64,000 bases of DNA, taken from contig NC_079412.1 of assembly GCF_026213295.1 (NCBI RefSeq), forward strand, positions 18,793,284 through 18,857,283. Direction: 5' to 3'. The notes under the pieces are model-generated. The model did no database searches. It worked only from the letters and a program-made list of their open reading frames with translations, and was not told the DNA's origin. How positions within the stretch are numbered: the stretch's first letter is position 1; the number at the start of each line of letters is the position of its first letter. Below, piece by piece: positions 46,101 through 53,050 of this stretch. The position numbers and the translations under genes were made by a program. The DNA is from Gadus chalcogrammus. Its lineage: Eukaryota; Chordata; Actinopteri; Gadiformes; Gadidae.

Positions 46101-48882
46101 ATAGTCAAATCCTCCATTGCAGAAATAATGAGCTTTTCTGCATCTCGTTATAACCGATCAAACGAGGACCCCAGCGTCCAGCGATGGCAGCTGAGTGCAA
46201 ATCCTAACAAAATGGCTGCGCTGCCCCCTTCCAGACAGACCCACCGCACCCCAGGGCCCCGCCGAGGTGGTGGACAGCTCCCCCACCGCTATCGAGTTCA
46301 AATGGAGGCCTCCCAAGGACGAGGGCGGATGTCCACTGGTGAGCTACGCGCTGGAGCGGCGACAGGTGGGCCGCAACACCTGGAAGAAGCTAGGGGAGGT
46401 CCCCGCAGTGGCCGGGTACCGTGACAACGACGTGGAGCACGGCCGTAAATACTGCTACCGTATCCGTGCGGTGAACGCAGAGGGCGTGAGTGACGTGATG
46501 GAGACCGACGACCTCCAAGCTGGAACGTTGGGTGAGCCCTTTGGGAGCGTGGGCGTCTGTTGCGTAACTTACGACTACATAGATTAGCATAACTACACTG
46601 TAGACTTTTGATCTTATCGGTTGTACTACTGAATTTGTTAAACCATCAAGTTTTCCATTTTGATATTGATCAAACATTGTATCTATCATGTCGCCGGTCT
46701 CGGCCATTTAAAAATGATCCTGTCCCAAAAGTAATGAAGTGAATTGTACGTTGATGTTGAATGTCGTGTGAAATCCTGCAGCATTTCCCGGTCCTCCATC
46801 GCCGCCCAAAGTGGTCGCTGCCTCCAAGGACTGCATCACCCTCTCCTGGGCTCCCCCCACCTTCACGGCCGGCTCCCGCGTCCTGGGATACTCTCTGGAG
46901 AAACGCAAGAAGGGAAGCAACCTCTGGAGCTCCGTGGGGGATCTCATCACAGGTCAGACGTTCTCCACACGGTCTAGTGGCGCTCTTTTCCTGTTCCTTT
47001 TGGTTTATTAGCAATATTTATGTTCAACCCTATTTATCACATTTTTCTTTCACTCTGCAAAGTGCTAGAAAATATGAAAACAGACACAGTTAGGAGCACA
47101 TTAACTGAGACTTGAAAACGCAGATAAATCAAATTAATTGACCATATCCCAGCCGGTATTTAAATAAGAAAGTACAATGTAGAGTAAAACAAAATAATAA
47201 TTAATCTAATAATAAAAGCCTTGAGGAAAATGTTAGAAACAACAACAAAGAAACGCAAAAAAGGTATGATTGCATAAACCCTGTCTAAAGTGATGAGTCT
47301 CTATAAGAGATTATCGCCTGTAATACCCACCACCACACAACCCAATATCATCCTTGACAGGTGCTAGGAAACCAAACCATGTTACGTGTTGTTGTTTCTA
47401 GGGAAGACGCATGCCGTGAAGGACGTCGTGGAAAGCATGGAGTACGAATTCCGAGTGGCGGCCGTCAACCAATCAGGAGTCGGGGAATTCAGCAACCCCT
47501 CCGAATTCGTATTCGCCCGAGACCCTAAGAGTAGGTTCTCCACCTGTGTCCAGAGCAGCAACATGACCTACAATTCACTCACATCAACACTAACAATGCT
47601 GGCGTCCATGTCTGACCCGTCTCCCCAGAGCCTCCGGGTAAGGTCACGGACCTGAAGGTGACGGACAGGTCGTACACACACCTGTCGTTGGCCTGGACCA
47701 AGCCTGAGGCCGTGGCGGGGCTCCTGGACGAGGCCCGGGGCTACCACGTGGAGATCCGGCCCGCCGAGTGCTCCGAGTGGTCCCGCTGCAACGTCACGCC
47801 CTCCATCCTGCCCTCCTACTCGGTGAAGGGGCTCCGCTCCATGGAGATGTACTGGGTCAGGGTGTTCGCCGCCAACGAGGGCGGGGAGAGCCCTCCTACC
47901 GAGCTGCAGAACTATGTCCTGGTCATGCCGCTGCCCGGTAAGCAAGATCCACAAACACAGCGTGTGGTGAGACCCACTACATGATTCAAGAGAGTTTATT
48001 TGTTTTAATTTCACTGTAGACTTGTTTGCATGGGACAAATAAAATCTCTTGAAACTTGAAGTTGGTCACACCATAGGCCGTAATTTTCACACAGGATCTC
48101 AGTATGTGCTTCATATTAGTAATTATTTAAATGATCTCTATAGTGACTGGATCCCTCACTTTACAGGTCGCTGCAATGATTATAACATGGGATGATAATG
48201 TAAAAAGGACACTGTAGTGTCAGTAAAGTGTGACTATTTATGGTTATCAATCCAGCATACCTTCCTGCCTGCACAATTCTTGACTAATGTTTCCCACAAG
48301 GTTGGCTTGTTTTGTGAGGTTACGCTCCACTGTTCCAGGCGTTAGTCCATGGGGCCTTGCCTTTGTCATTTCCTGGTGTTTACTGCATCCATATTTCAGT
48401 GAGGCCGCGGTTCACGGACCAGAAGATGAAGAGTTTTATGGTGGTCAGAGCGGGGAACTCTGTAAGGATAACGGTAAACTTTGAGGTGAGGTTGCACTTT
48501 CTTCAACTACATTATGAGTTATGACTATAGGAATAAATCACCGCACAGAGCTATGGATTTAAATCAGATTTTCTTTCTTTATTTAACCTTTATTGAACAA
48601 GCTAAAGTCCACATACTTTACGCAGTGTTTCCCACAGGGATTTGGAGACTATTTTTTTTTTTTATAGATTTCATTCAAATGCATCAATCTGGTGAATGTG
48701 AGAACCAAAATATGACGTCAATTATTGAAAGATTACTTACAAACTGCTGGTACTGATATGAATGTTGATGACACAATGTAAAGGGTCATACTAAATGGGG
48801 TTGAGGAGTTTTCAGAAAGCATTTAAGAAAATATGAAAACCAAAAAGTACTAAAACACAGTGCTGAGCCTTTATACTACTAG

Positions 48883-48930
<48 letters not shown>

Positions 48931-51364
48931 ACTATTAAATGAGTATTACCCCCCCACACACACACATACACACACACTCTTACACACACAGCTGCCCTTA
49001 ATACAGACTGCTGGGTTAAACCAAATAAAGTAATACAGATATGTTGATTTCTTTTTTTACGAGAGTCTCTTCAATGTGTGGGAAACACGGCCGTACACTA
49101 AAACATGCAGCAATGAACCAAAACAAAAAGGAAACATGTATCCACACATAACCTCTGACTGCCCACCTTGTAAAAAATGATGTTCTGACACTGAAAGAGG
49201 TTAATGCGTGTGTGGGCTGCAGGCCATGCCCCTGCCCCAGGTGTTCTGGCTGAAAGACAACGTCCCCGTGGCAAAGAGGGTCACTGTTAGCAACTGCGAC
49301 AGCTCCTCCCAGCTGCTGATTCCCTCCTCGGAGCGCTCCGACACAGGGGTGTACTCCATCACGGTGAAGAACCTGGTGGGCCAGGAGACCTTCAGCCTGG
49401 AGGTCAGGGTGACAGGTAAATCGACCGGCAATAAAACTTGTCTCGCTTGTCTTTGACAACGCGCTGTAAAATATGTGAAGTTGGGCCACCCGGTGGCTCC
49501 CGTCGGTAATGCCTTTAGCACTCAGGCCAAACCAGGTTAGATTCAGGTCAATCTTTTCTGTCCAAACTGTTAAATAATAAAGAGTCATCCGAACTTATAA
49601 CAACTAGTCTAGTTTGTTCAAACAATAAACATAAAGTAGCCTACAACAAACACACATGCAACATAACACCCTCAGATGGGAGTTGGCCCTGCGTCTCCCT
49701 AAGAGCTCCTCAAGGAGAAGTCCAATGCGTTGGCAAACGCAATGACTTGTGGCAGACAGGAATGGTGAGAGCAGCTCTGCTCCCCAGTAAAACCATAGTA
49801 TTGGTTAACCACATGGTAGTAAACAATGGATGGACCTCCTCATGTGTGCATTAGAGTGTGACCTAACCGTGCCTCCTTAGTTGGAGCCTTTGACCCTTGA
49901 CCTCCCCAAGGGGGTCAAGGAAAAGGCACATTCCAGAAAAGGGCGGTTAGTGAAACTATAACAATACTAGGGCCATGCTGTCTTTGTACCTCTCTCTCAA
50001 TGCACTTTCCTGTTCCCCTCCACACCCCTGTCCATAAAGGAACTAATAAAAAAAATATATATGTATTAACAAAACATTTATAAAAGCTCTAAAGATGAAC
50101 ATGCTTAAACTCATCAATTTTCCAATGCTGTGCTCCAGACGACCCGAAGCCGCCGGGCCCCATCACGCTGGAGGAGAAGGTCCCCGGCACGGTGACGGTG
50201 TCCTGGGAGCCCTCCCCCGACGAGCGGCGGGACGACCGGCTGCACTACTCGGTGTGCGCGCTGGACTCCAGCCGGCGGACCTGGAGCACGGCGGCCGAGC
50301 GGCTGTTCAACAACCAGCTGACCGTCTGCAACGTCATGCCGGGCCGCGAGTACCACTTCTGGGTGTACGCCAAGAACGACATGGGCACCTCGGCGCCCTC
50401 CGTCTCCCCCACGTGGGGCACGGAGAGGAAGAAAGGTGTGGAGTAGTGCGCTGGGGATTTAGCGGCCCGTGTTGGCTTTCTGTCGGACGTGCTCCGGCCC
50501 TCGGTTTTGCCGGTCAGGGCTCAGGCCTCAGGGCAGGCAGCCAGGAGGACGCATGCAGACACTCAAGAGACACTCGGAGACAGTGGGTAACACTAAAAGA
50601 CTCTTTGGAGGAACAGGAGTTGACAGGCCGACGGAAATATGCAGACAGGCAGACACAGGTTCCAGGTACAGATCAAAGAGGGCAAAGGAGAGGCAGAAGA
50701 TGCTGACTCAGAAACGTGTCGGCACAATGGGCTTATTTACAATGACGAAATGATTAATAGGAGCCAGGAGGTCACCCATAAAGACATCAAAAAATACAAA
50801 CAACTAGCTACACTGGGACTCGGGGACTTGTTGTAAACGGGACAGTCAGCAATACAACTTTAACACCGCGTTATTATCCCAACTGGAGAATGAGTTAACC
50901 CCCCTCCCCCTTCCTCCTCTGTCGCAGAACGGTTTGTGGTCCACGCGCCGACCCGGAAAGACCCGGACCCGCGGTGCGCGCCGTCGTTCATGGTGCCGCT
51001 GAAGTGCCACACGGCGCCCAAGGGCTACGAGTGCTACATGAGCTGCGCCGTCAAGGGGAACCCCAAGCCCCGCGTCACGTGGTGCCGCAACAACGTCAGC
51101 CTCAACACCAACACCAACTACTACATCTCCGACATCTGCGGCGTGTGCTCCATGCTGATCCTGCGCGTGACGCCCAAGGACGTGGGCGAGTACACCATCC
51201 TCGCAGAGAACGCCCTGGGCCGGGCCGAGTGCTCCACCACCCTCATCGTCATAGGTGAGGTGGGGTGGGGGTGGGGGGCGGGCTTGACCATCAGAAAGGG
51301 GTTTGTTGAAATACTGAAGAGTAACTAGACGCTGCTTTGTTTTTCTCTTTTCCCCACAGAGTGA
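34073..51364 (+). CDS. igfn1: IGFN1, immunoglobulin-like and FN3 domain protein 1 (whole coding span, 28 coding exons)
   Basis: This is a sarcomeric scaffold protein. Mammalian IGFN1 sits at the skeletal-muscle Z-disc and has been reported to bind KY protein and filamin C. I joined 28 exons by GT-AG sites with agreeing phases: 4704 coding bases, 1567 residues plus stop. Domains by residue: N-terminal motif with KKKSRIPGV 16-57, Ig1 57-137, helical linker with SADRKDYERIC 165-226, Ig2 227-319, Ig3 319-410, low-complexity linker 410-748, Ig4 about 772-866, Ig5 866-964, FN3 964-1063, 1063-1163 and 1163-1266, Ig6 1266-1359, FN3 1359-1458, Ig7 1458-1567. This order is that of vertebrate IGFN1, as distinct from MyBP-C. 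The start at 34073 was chosen because it opens MLKRSKMSDL and reads in phase into exon 2; a second ATG lies six codons later. Fish can carry several igfn1 paralogues, and which one this is cannot be told here. Confidence 0.93.
34880..35100 (+). repeat. Minisatellite, about 33-bp unit, six imperfect copies
   Basis: Unit GTGGTGCAGTAGGTATTGTA followed by GCATGGTGATAATG, with drift among copies. Lies in igfn1 intron 2. Confidence 0.85.
35391..35530. repeat. 140-bp near-perfect palindrome (foldback MITE)
   Basis: Arms of about 69 bases with a 3-base loop (CAATC-GTA-GATTG). The inner part TAGCCTGGCTATTGCCAGAC pairs with GTCTGGCAATAGCCAGGCTA. Lies in igfn1 intron 2. Few mismatches, so it is young or maintained. 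Confidence 0.88.
36326..36347. promoter_or_regulatory. TAAT palindrome, candidate homeodomain dimer site
   Basis: The core ATTAATCTGCAGATTAAT is a perfect palindrome, extended two bases each side. TAATC and GATTA face each other across 4 bases, the form bound by Otx/Pitx-type homeodomains. Lies 546 bases before igfn1 exon 2. No binding evidence. Confidence 0.35.
36893..37015 (+). CDS. igfn1: igfn1 coding exon 2, N-terminal motif
   Basis: Residues 16-57. It encodes AGIKKKSRIPGVMITQFVVE and then IPEGKSCPDFQRKPISLTI. The IPGV..TQFVE.IPEG pattern is the most characteristic N-terminal motif of vertebrate IGFN1 and is the main reason for the gene name. Flanked by TTTCTGCAG and GTGAGA. Confidence 0.95.
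37421..37560 (+). CDS. igfn1: igfn1 coding exon 3, Ig1 first half
   Basis: Residues 57-103. It contains the core Trp in GDPKPTVTWNRANG. The B strand reads VFKAVV, so the usual first cysteine of the Ig disulfide is absent. Confidence 0.93.
37669..37768 (+). CDS. igfn1: igfn1 coding exon 4, Ig1 second half
   Basis: Residues 104-137. AEADTYKCFAVNEYGRA supplies the D.Y.C signature of the F strand, followed by the G strand TATLNVIE. Confidence 0.94.
37865..37906 (+). CDS. igfn1: igfn1 coding exon 5, small linker exon
   Basis: Residues 137-151, encoding VGFSKEKAMEQMDI. Only 42 bases long. Supported by a good acceptor (TTCCTTTAG) and donor (GTGAGT) and by phase agreement on both sides. Confidence 0.85.
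38005..38047 (+). CDS. igfn1: igfn1 coding exon 6, small linker exon
   Basis: Residues 151-165, encoding SPNPAELRKMLKKR. It matches the short basic linker after Ig1 of IGFN1, which also contains an LKKR stretch. Flanked by TTTTCCAG and GTAGGG. Confidence 0.85.
38270..38453 (+). CDS. igfn1: igfn1 coding exon 7, helical linker
   Basis: Residues 165-226. It contains FWEIIMSADRKDYERICLEF followed by GVKDLRLILKKLEQKKQ. This predicted helical segment between Ig1 and Ig2 is conserved in vertebrate IGFN1 (TADRKDYERIC in mammals). The donor GTTGGC is weaker than its neighbours. Confidence 0.95.
38931..39044 (+). CDS. igfn1: igfn1 coding exon 8, Ig2 first half
   Basis: Residues 227-264. It encodes YVDYVKNLRHVQVRGDGSAS and FEFEMELKDATSRIFLYK, in phase 0 on both sides. 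Confidence 0.95.
39156..39235. repeat. AT-rich palindromic repeat in igfn1 intron 8
   Basis: The motif ATATGTTTGACAAAACATAT occurs twice with an inverted copy (ACATGTTTTGTCAA) between, flanked by TAATAAT/ATTATTA arms. It ends 32 bases before the acceptor of exon 9, so a hairpin could form in the pre-mRNA next to the splice site. Confidence 0.7.
39268..39430 (+). CDS. igfn1: igfn1 coding exon 9, Ig2 second half
   Basis: Residues 265-319. DGVMIPFFDDAGTKHSL leads to LLPEDAGLYQVDVEGVNLFS, where D.GLY marks the F strand. The F-strand cysteine is replaced by valine, as in several Ig domains of this family. Confidence 0.95.
39431..40095 (+). other. igfn1: Intron 9 of igfn1
   Basis: 665 bases between Ig2 and Ig3. 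No repeat or exon recognised. Confidence 0.7.
40096..40368 (+). CDS. igfn1: igfn1 coding exon 10, Ig3
   Basis: Residues 319-410, a whole Ig domain in one exon with phase 1 on both sides. It shows ALFECVLSHPLPRIRWMGKN (B-strand Cys, C-strand Trp) and DKGIYAAIAGIKSCSAWLVV. An alanine stands at the F-strand cysteine position. Confidence 0.95.
40611..40660 (+). repeat. Short interspersed fish repeat fragment
   Basis: CATTTACATTTAGTCATTTA and GCAGATGCTTTTATCCA form a motif seen very often in teleost introns. A diverged second copy lies at 22783-22836. Confidence 0.5.
40811..41287 (+). CDS. igfn1: igfn1 coding exon 11, low-complexity linker
   Basis: Residues 410-569. It begins with an Ala/Gly/Lys stretch, then a charged helix (RVAEEQRLWLLEERERTEAS), then Ser/Gly/Asn/Lys-rich sequence. 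No Ig or FN3 pattern. It lies between Ig3 and Ig4, where mammalian IGFN1 has its very long repetitive region. Confidence 0.88.
41437..41535 (+). CDS. igfn1: igfn1 coding exon 12, linker
   Basis: Residues 569-602, hydrophilic (DINHQPLDKDAISKAQESKD). Phase 1 on both sides and a multiple of three long, so it could be skipped without breaking the frame. Confidence 0.8.
42126..42227 (+). CDS. Short acidic ORF inside the Kolobok-like element
   Basis: 33 codons from ATG, ending with TGA: MATFGGVSDASAFEDDYEEF then VVSNEPYMYEPVF. The NEPYMYEP stretch resembles the lead-in of P2X7-C-terminal-like proteins that are common in fish transposons. A GT just after YEP could be a splice donor, with the remainder deleted. 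It overlaps the THAP fragment tail to tail. Expression is unknown. Confidence 0.35.
   Translation: MATFGGVSDASAFEDDYEEFVVSNEPYMYEPVF
42213..42357 (-). pseudogene. THAP-domain fragment of a transposon protein
   Basis: Read on the minus strand from ATG at 42357 it gives MVQCAFRNCRNKRYRWAP and then SFHQFPVRDPERTQLWLVAA. The C-x4-C pair, the SFH.FP motif and the R...W spacing are those of the first half of a C2CH THAP zinc finger. The second C..H pair is missing. The reading stops making sense at a possible donor (GTACAT), so this is the first exon of a deleted transposon gene. Confidence 0.7.
42924..43013 (+). CDS. igfn1: igfn1 coding exon 13, linker
   Basis: Residues 602-632, encoding GESAALHGPNGKEDSRSAKN and further polar residues. 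Symmetric phase-1 exon of 90 bases flanked by TTTTCAG and GTACAT. Confidence 0.8.
43596..43712 (+). CDS. igfn1: igfn1 coding exon 14, linker
   Basis: Residues 632-671. It contains the loosely repeated motif KDGHSEGKTSSS / TDGHSDTRSTK. Symmetric phase-1 exon flanked by TTCCCCAG and GTGAAG. Confidence 0.8.
43916..44041 (+). CDS. igfn1: igfn1 coding exon 15, linker
   Basis: Residues 671-713, Ser/Gly/Ala-rich (GSEGKEVSGASAESSGLARP). The acceptor was placed at TTGTAGTAG|GAC because that keeps phase; using the TAG three bases earlier would put a stop codon (TAG) or break the codon. Confidence 0.72.
44055..44111 (+). repeat. 14-bp tandem repeat in igfn1 intron 15
   Basis: About four copies of GCCAGTAGATGTA with drift (the last reads GGCAGTAGTTGTA). 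Confidence 0.75.
44561..44665 (+). CDS. igfn1: igfn1 coding exon 16, linker end
   Basis: Residues 713-748. Acidic DNADQSIESENDETEDSAAK is followed by basic KRRKPGSLITDLFI. The charge switch and KRRK patch just before Ig4 are visible. Flanked by TTTAAGTAG and GTAAGG. Confidence 0.82.
44728..44939 (+). CDS. igfn1: igfn1 coding exon 17, Ig4 first half
   Basis: Residues 748-818. After a lead HRLVQNNLWTIEPQNPCEQN comes DPGVQFVSGLSDVNAILGGT and AEIMCKVSSEDCEGAWFKDN. The B-strand Cys and C-strand Trp of an Ig domain are present. Confidence 0.93.
45173..45314 (+). CDS. igfn1: igfn1 coding exon 18, Ig4 second half
   Basis: Residues 819-866: LSANDDFQITKDGSTHKMII, then EEHSGKYRFEADGRKTEAVI. The motif HSGKY is the F strand. 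Confidence 0.95.
45489..45782 (+). CDS. igfn1: igfn1 coding exon 19, Ig5
   Basis: Residues 866-964, one Ig domain in one phase-1 exon: DPPRFTEEDLSVFSKPVVIK, MKMQWFREGEELLEDHGVRI and KSAGEIKFRLRNDHG. GC content rises sharply here compared with the introns. Confidence 0.96.
46235..46531 (+). CDS. igfn1: igfn1 coding exon 20, FN3 domain 1
   Basis: Residues 964-1063: DRPTAPQGPAEVVDSSPTAI, then FKWRPPKDEGGCPLVSYALE and YCYRIRAVNAEGVSD. P.GP, W.PP.DEGG..V..Y and Y.(Y)R..AVNAEG are the FN3 hallmarks of muscle proteins. Flanked by CCCTTCCAG and GTGAGC. Confidence 0.96.
46782..46952 (+). CDS. igfn1: igfn1 coding exon 21, FN3 domain 2 first half
   Basis: Residues 1063-1120: AFPGPPSPPKVVAASKDCIT, LSWAPPTFTAGSRVLGYSLE and KRKKGSNLWSSV. 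Confidence 0.95.
47402..47530 (+). CDS. igfn1: igfn1 coding exon 22, FN3 domain 2 second half
   Basis: Residues 1120-1163: VESMEYEFRVAAVNQSGVGE FS. The Y.FRV.AVN..G signature closes the FN3 fold. Confidence 0.95.
47629..47937 (+). CDS. igfn1: igfn1 coding exon 23, FN3 domain 3
   Basis: Residues 1163-1266: KPPGKVTDLKVTDRSYTHLS, LAWTKPEAVAGLLDEARGYH and MYWVRVFAANEGGESPP. One FN3 domain in a phase-1 exon. Confidence 0.95.
48400..48485 (+). CDS. igfn1: igfn1 coding exon 24, Ig6 first part
   Basis: Residues 1266-1294: VRPRFTDQKMKSFMVVRAGN and SVRITVNFE. The acceptor is CATATTTCAG and the donor GTGAGG. Confidence 0.92.
48623..49090. mobile_element. Possible degraded hAT-type MITE in igfn1 intron 24
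   Basis: The left end CAGTGTTTCCCACA is matched at the right by TGTGGGAAACACGG in inverse orientation. No clear 8-bp target duplication remains. Inside is a (TTA)n microsatellite at 48884-48928. Just before it, at 48578-48608, TTTATTTAACCTTTATTGAA resembles a widespread fish repeat. Confidence 0.42.
48884..48928. repeat. (TTA)n microsatellite
   Basis: About 15 units in igfn1 intron 24. Confidence 0.92.
49223..49415 (+). CDS. igfn1: igfn1 coding exon 25, Ig6 second part
   Basis: Residues 1295-1359: AMPLPQVFWLKDNVPVAKRV and SDTGVYSITVKNLVGQETFS. The core Trp and D.GVY are present. The F-strand position after Y is S-I rather than C. Confidence 0.95.
49478..49553 (+). repeat. Possible tRNA-derived SINE relic
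   Basis: GTTGGGCCACCCGGTGGCTC and, about 50 bases later, GGTTAGATTCAGG resemble diverged A and B boxes of a tRNA-type SINE head. No tail was identified. Confidence 0.25.
50139..50435 (+). CDS. igfn1: igfn1 coding exon 26, FN3 domain 4
   Basis: Residues 1359-1458: DDPKPPGPITLEEKVPGTVT, VSWEPSPDERRDDRLHYSVC and YHFWVYAKNDMGTSAPS. Very GC-rich at third positions. Confidence 0.96.
50928..51254 (+). CDS. igfn1: igfn1 coding exon 27, Ig7
   Basis: Residues 1458-1567: CYMSCAVKGNPKPRVTWCRN, then CSMLILRVTPKDVGEYTILA and ENALGRAECSTTLIVI. A classical I-set domain with B-strand Cys and C-strand Trp. The F strand reads EYTILAEN, so the usual second cysteine is isoleucine. Confidence 0.96.
51360..51364 (+). 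CDS. igfn1: igfn1 coding exon 28, stop codon
   Basis: After the acceptor TTTTCCCCACAG the exon completes a Glu codon (G|AG) and reads TGA. The rest of the exon is 3' untranslated. Confidence 0.85.
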
Positions 51365-52345
51365 AGATTTGAAGTTCTGAGCCGCAGATTGATATAGAAC
51401 TATTATTTATAACCCTCTGCTTTATTTATGACCCGTGTATTTATTTATAATGCTGCAGTCAGAGACAGGCTCCTCCCATGCGTTCATACCGTGAGGTGAC
51501 ACAGCCACACAAGGCCACGGACAGCCCGTCTTGCTTATGGGCAACTCAACGCCTTTATTTACACACACCGAGTAATCTAACTAGCAAGCCTCCTTCTGAC
51601 AGACAGCAGGACCCGTTCAGCCCTCTTGACCCGCTGATACCGACGGATTTCTCCACGACAGGAAGATTCCCAATAATAAAAAACAACAACAGTGCATGGA
51701 TGATGTACTATGAACGGAAGCTCATGCATTCATTCATTCATGCATTCATACATTTATCCAAAAAGCTGTATGGGATTGTTGTTTCCTTTGCTTCCTTTTT
51801 AGAATGATATGACAACATATTTATAAAAGGGTACGATATGATACACATATAAAAATCTTTTTTGCCACGCCTTTGACAATTTGATGCATAATGGCCCTTT
51901 TCCAAACTTGGTATCTATTTAAATCATTGATTTTTTCACTAATCGTTTTTAAGTGCATGGAAATAAAGCAGTAGGCCATGTGCTATTAAGCTGTGTAAGC
52001 TGGAAACAAGATTCATGTAAATAAGCACAGTTAAATGGGTGGGTGTGTGCTTCACCTAAGGTTTTCTCCCTACACCCTTGCCCTTTGTATGTTTCCTCCC
52101 AGCAGTAACCTGAGGTACCCCTAGGGGTAGTTCCCTGATTTAGAACAATGGCCTGATATGTGAGGTTGCATAAGCTTCCGCTGGCCATGTCTGACAGGAT
52201 TTTATACCGTTGCTGTATATTTAAGGAAGTTGCATTTTCTTTGTATTATAGCAGTCTGGGCTGTTTATTTAAATGTGCTGAAGTAACCACATGCCTACAG
52301 AATAGACTTTAGTTGAAAAATAAAGAGCTTTGATGATAAGGCCTA
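51365..52345 (+). terminator. igfn1: igfn1 3' untranslated region and poly(A) signals
   Basis: AATAAA occurs at 51962-51967 and again at 52319-52324, the latter followed by a G/T-rich stretch. Which one is used cannot be told, and both may be. Confidence 0.55.
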
Positions 52346-52777
52346 TGGTATTTTGAGATGACACATTATACATAATAAACGTGAGATGTAATTCAACCAA
52401 TGTGGCATTTTGTTAACAACTGGTGTTGGTTTATTCCATGAAAGAGCACGTTGTGAATATTTCAGCCATTCACAGTCGGTGGGCGGAACTGATGACCCGC
52501 CCCCTACACGCTGTTCTCCCCAGCAAACCAGTCTGCCCAATGCCGTGCACGCCTCCCCTCACTCTCTCATCTCCAGCAAAACGCACAACTTTATGCTTTT
52601 CGCTACTTTAGTGTGCGGATTAAATTGTGCAAGCCGTTGGTGTCAATTAGGCTGATAGGGTAATTGACGGAGGGGACGGCGAGATTTGAATCACTACTAG
52701 TCGGCTGTCGTTTGGACGCTCCAGGTCGCAAAGGTTCATCTTTCGCTCCTTAGAACATTGTGTCCTTCTTTTGAAGA

Positions 52778-53050
52778 ATGACAGCTAAACATCGAAAGCC
52801 GAAAAACCAAAAGCATGAAGATAACTTTTTCAAGAATGATTCTCCGGAGTCGGAGGGTCGAGACGGAGGAAACACTTTCACCCTGTTATTTATTCTATTT
52901 CTAATGATCGTAATTGGAGGCGCTGGTATCTCGTGGTTCTGCTTCCAGCAGAGCCAAACGATAACCTATTTGACTGACAATTTCATGGGAATGCAGATGA
53001 AAATTGTGAAACTTCAGGCCTCGCAGGAAGAAATTCGACAGTCTAACAAG
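52778..53050 (+). CDS. Membrane/coiled-coil gene, coding exon 1
   Basis: MTAKHRKPKNQKHEDNFFKN opens 91 codons. The membrane helix is encoded at about 52874-52942, followed by CFQQSQTITYLTDNFMGMQM. The exon ends at AACAAG|GTAGGA in phase 0. GC-rich sequence with GGGCGG at about 52481 lies upstream. No TATA box was seen. Confidence 0.85.

Noticed and set aside
37421..51254. Myosin-binding protein C or another Ig/FN3 muscle protein instead of IGFN1
   Set aside because: The N-terminal IPGV..TQFV..IPEG motif, the SADRKDYERIC helix and the domain order fit IGFN1, not the MyBP-C order.
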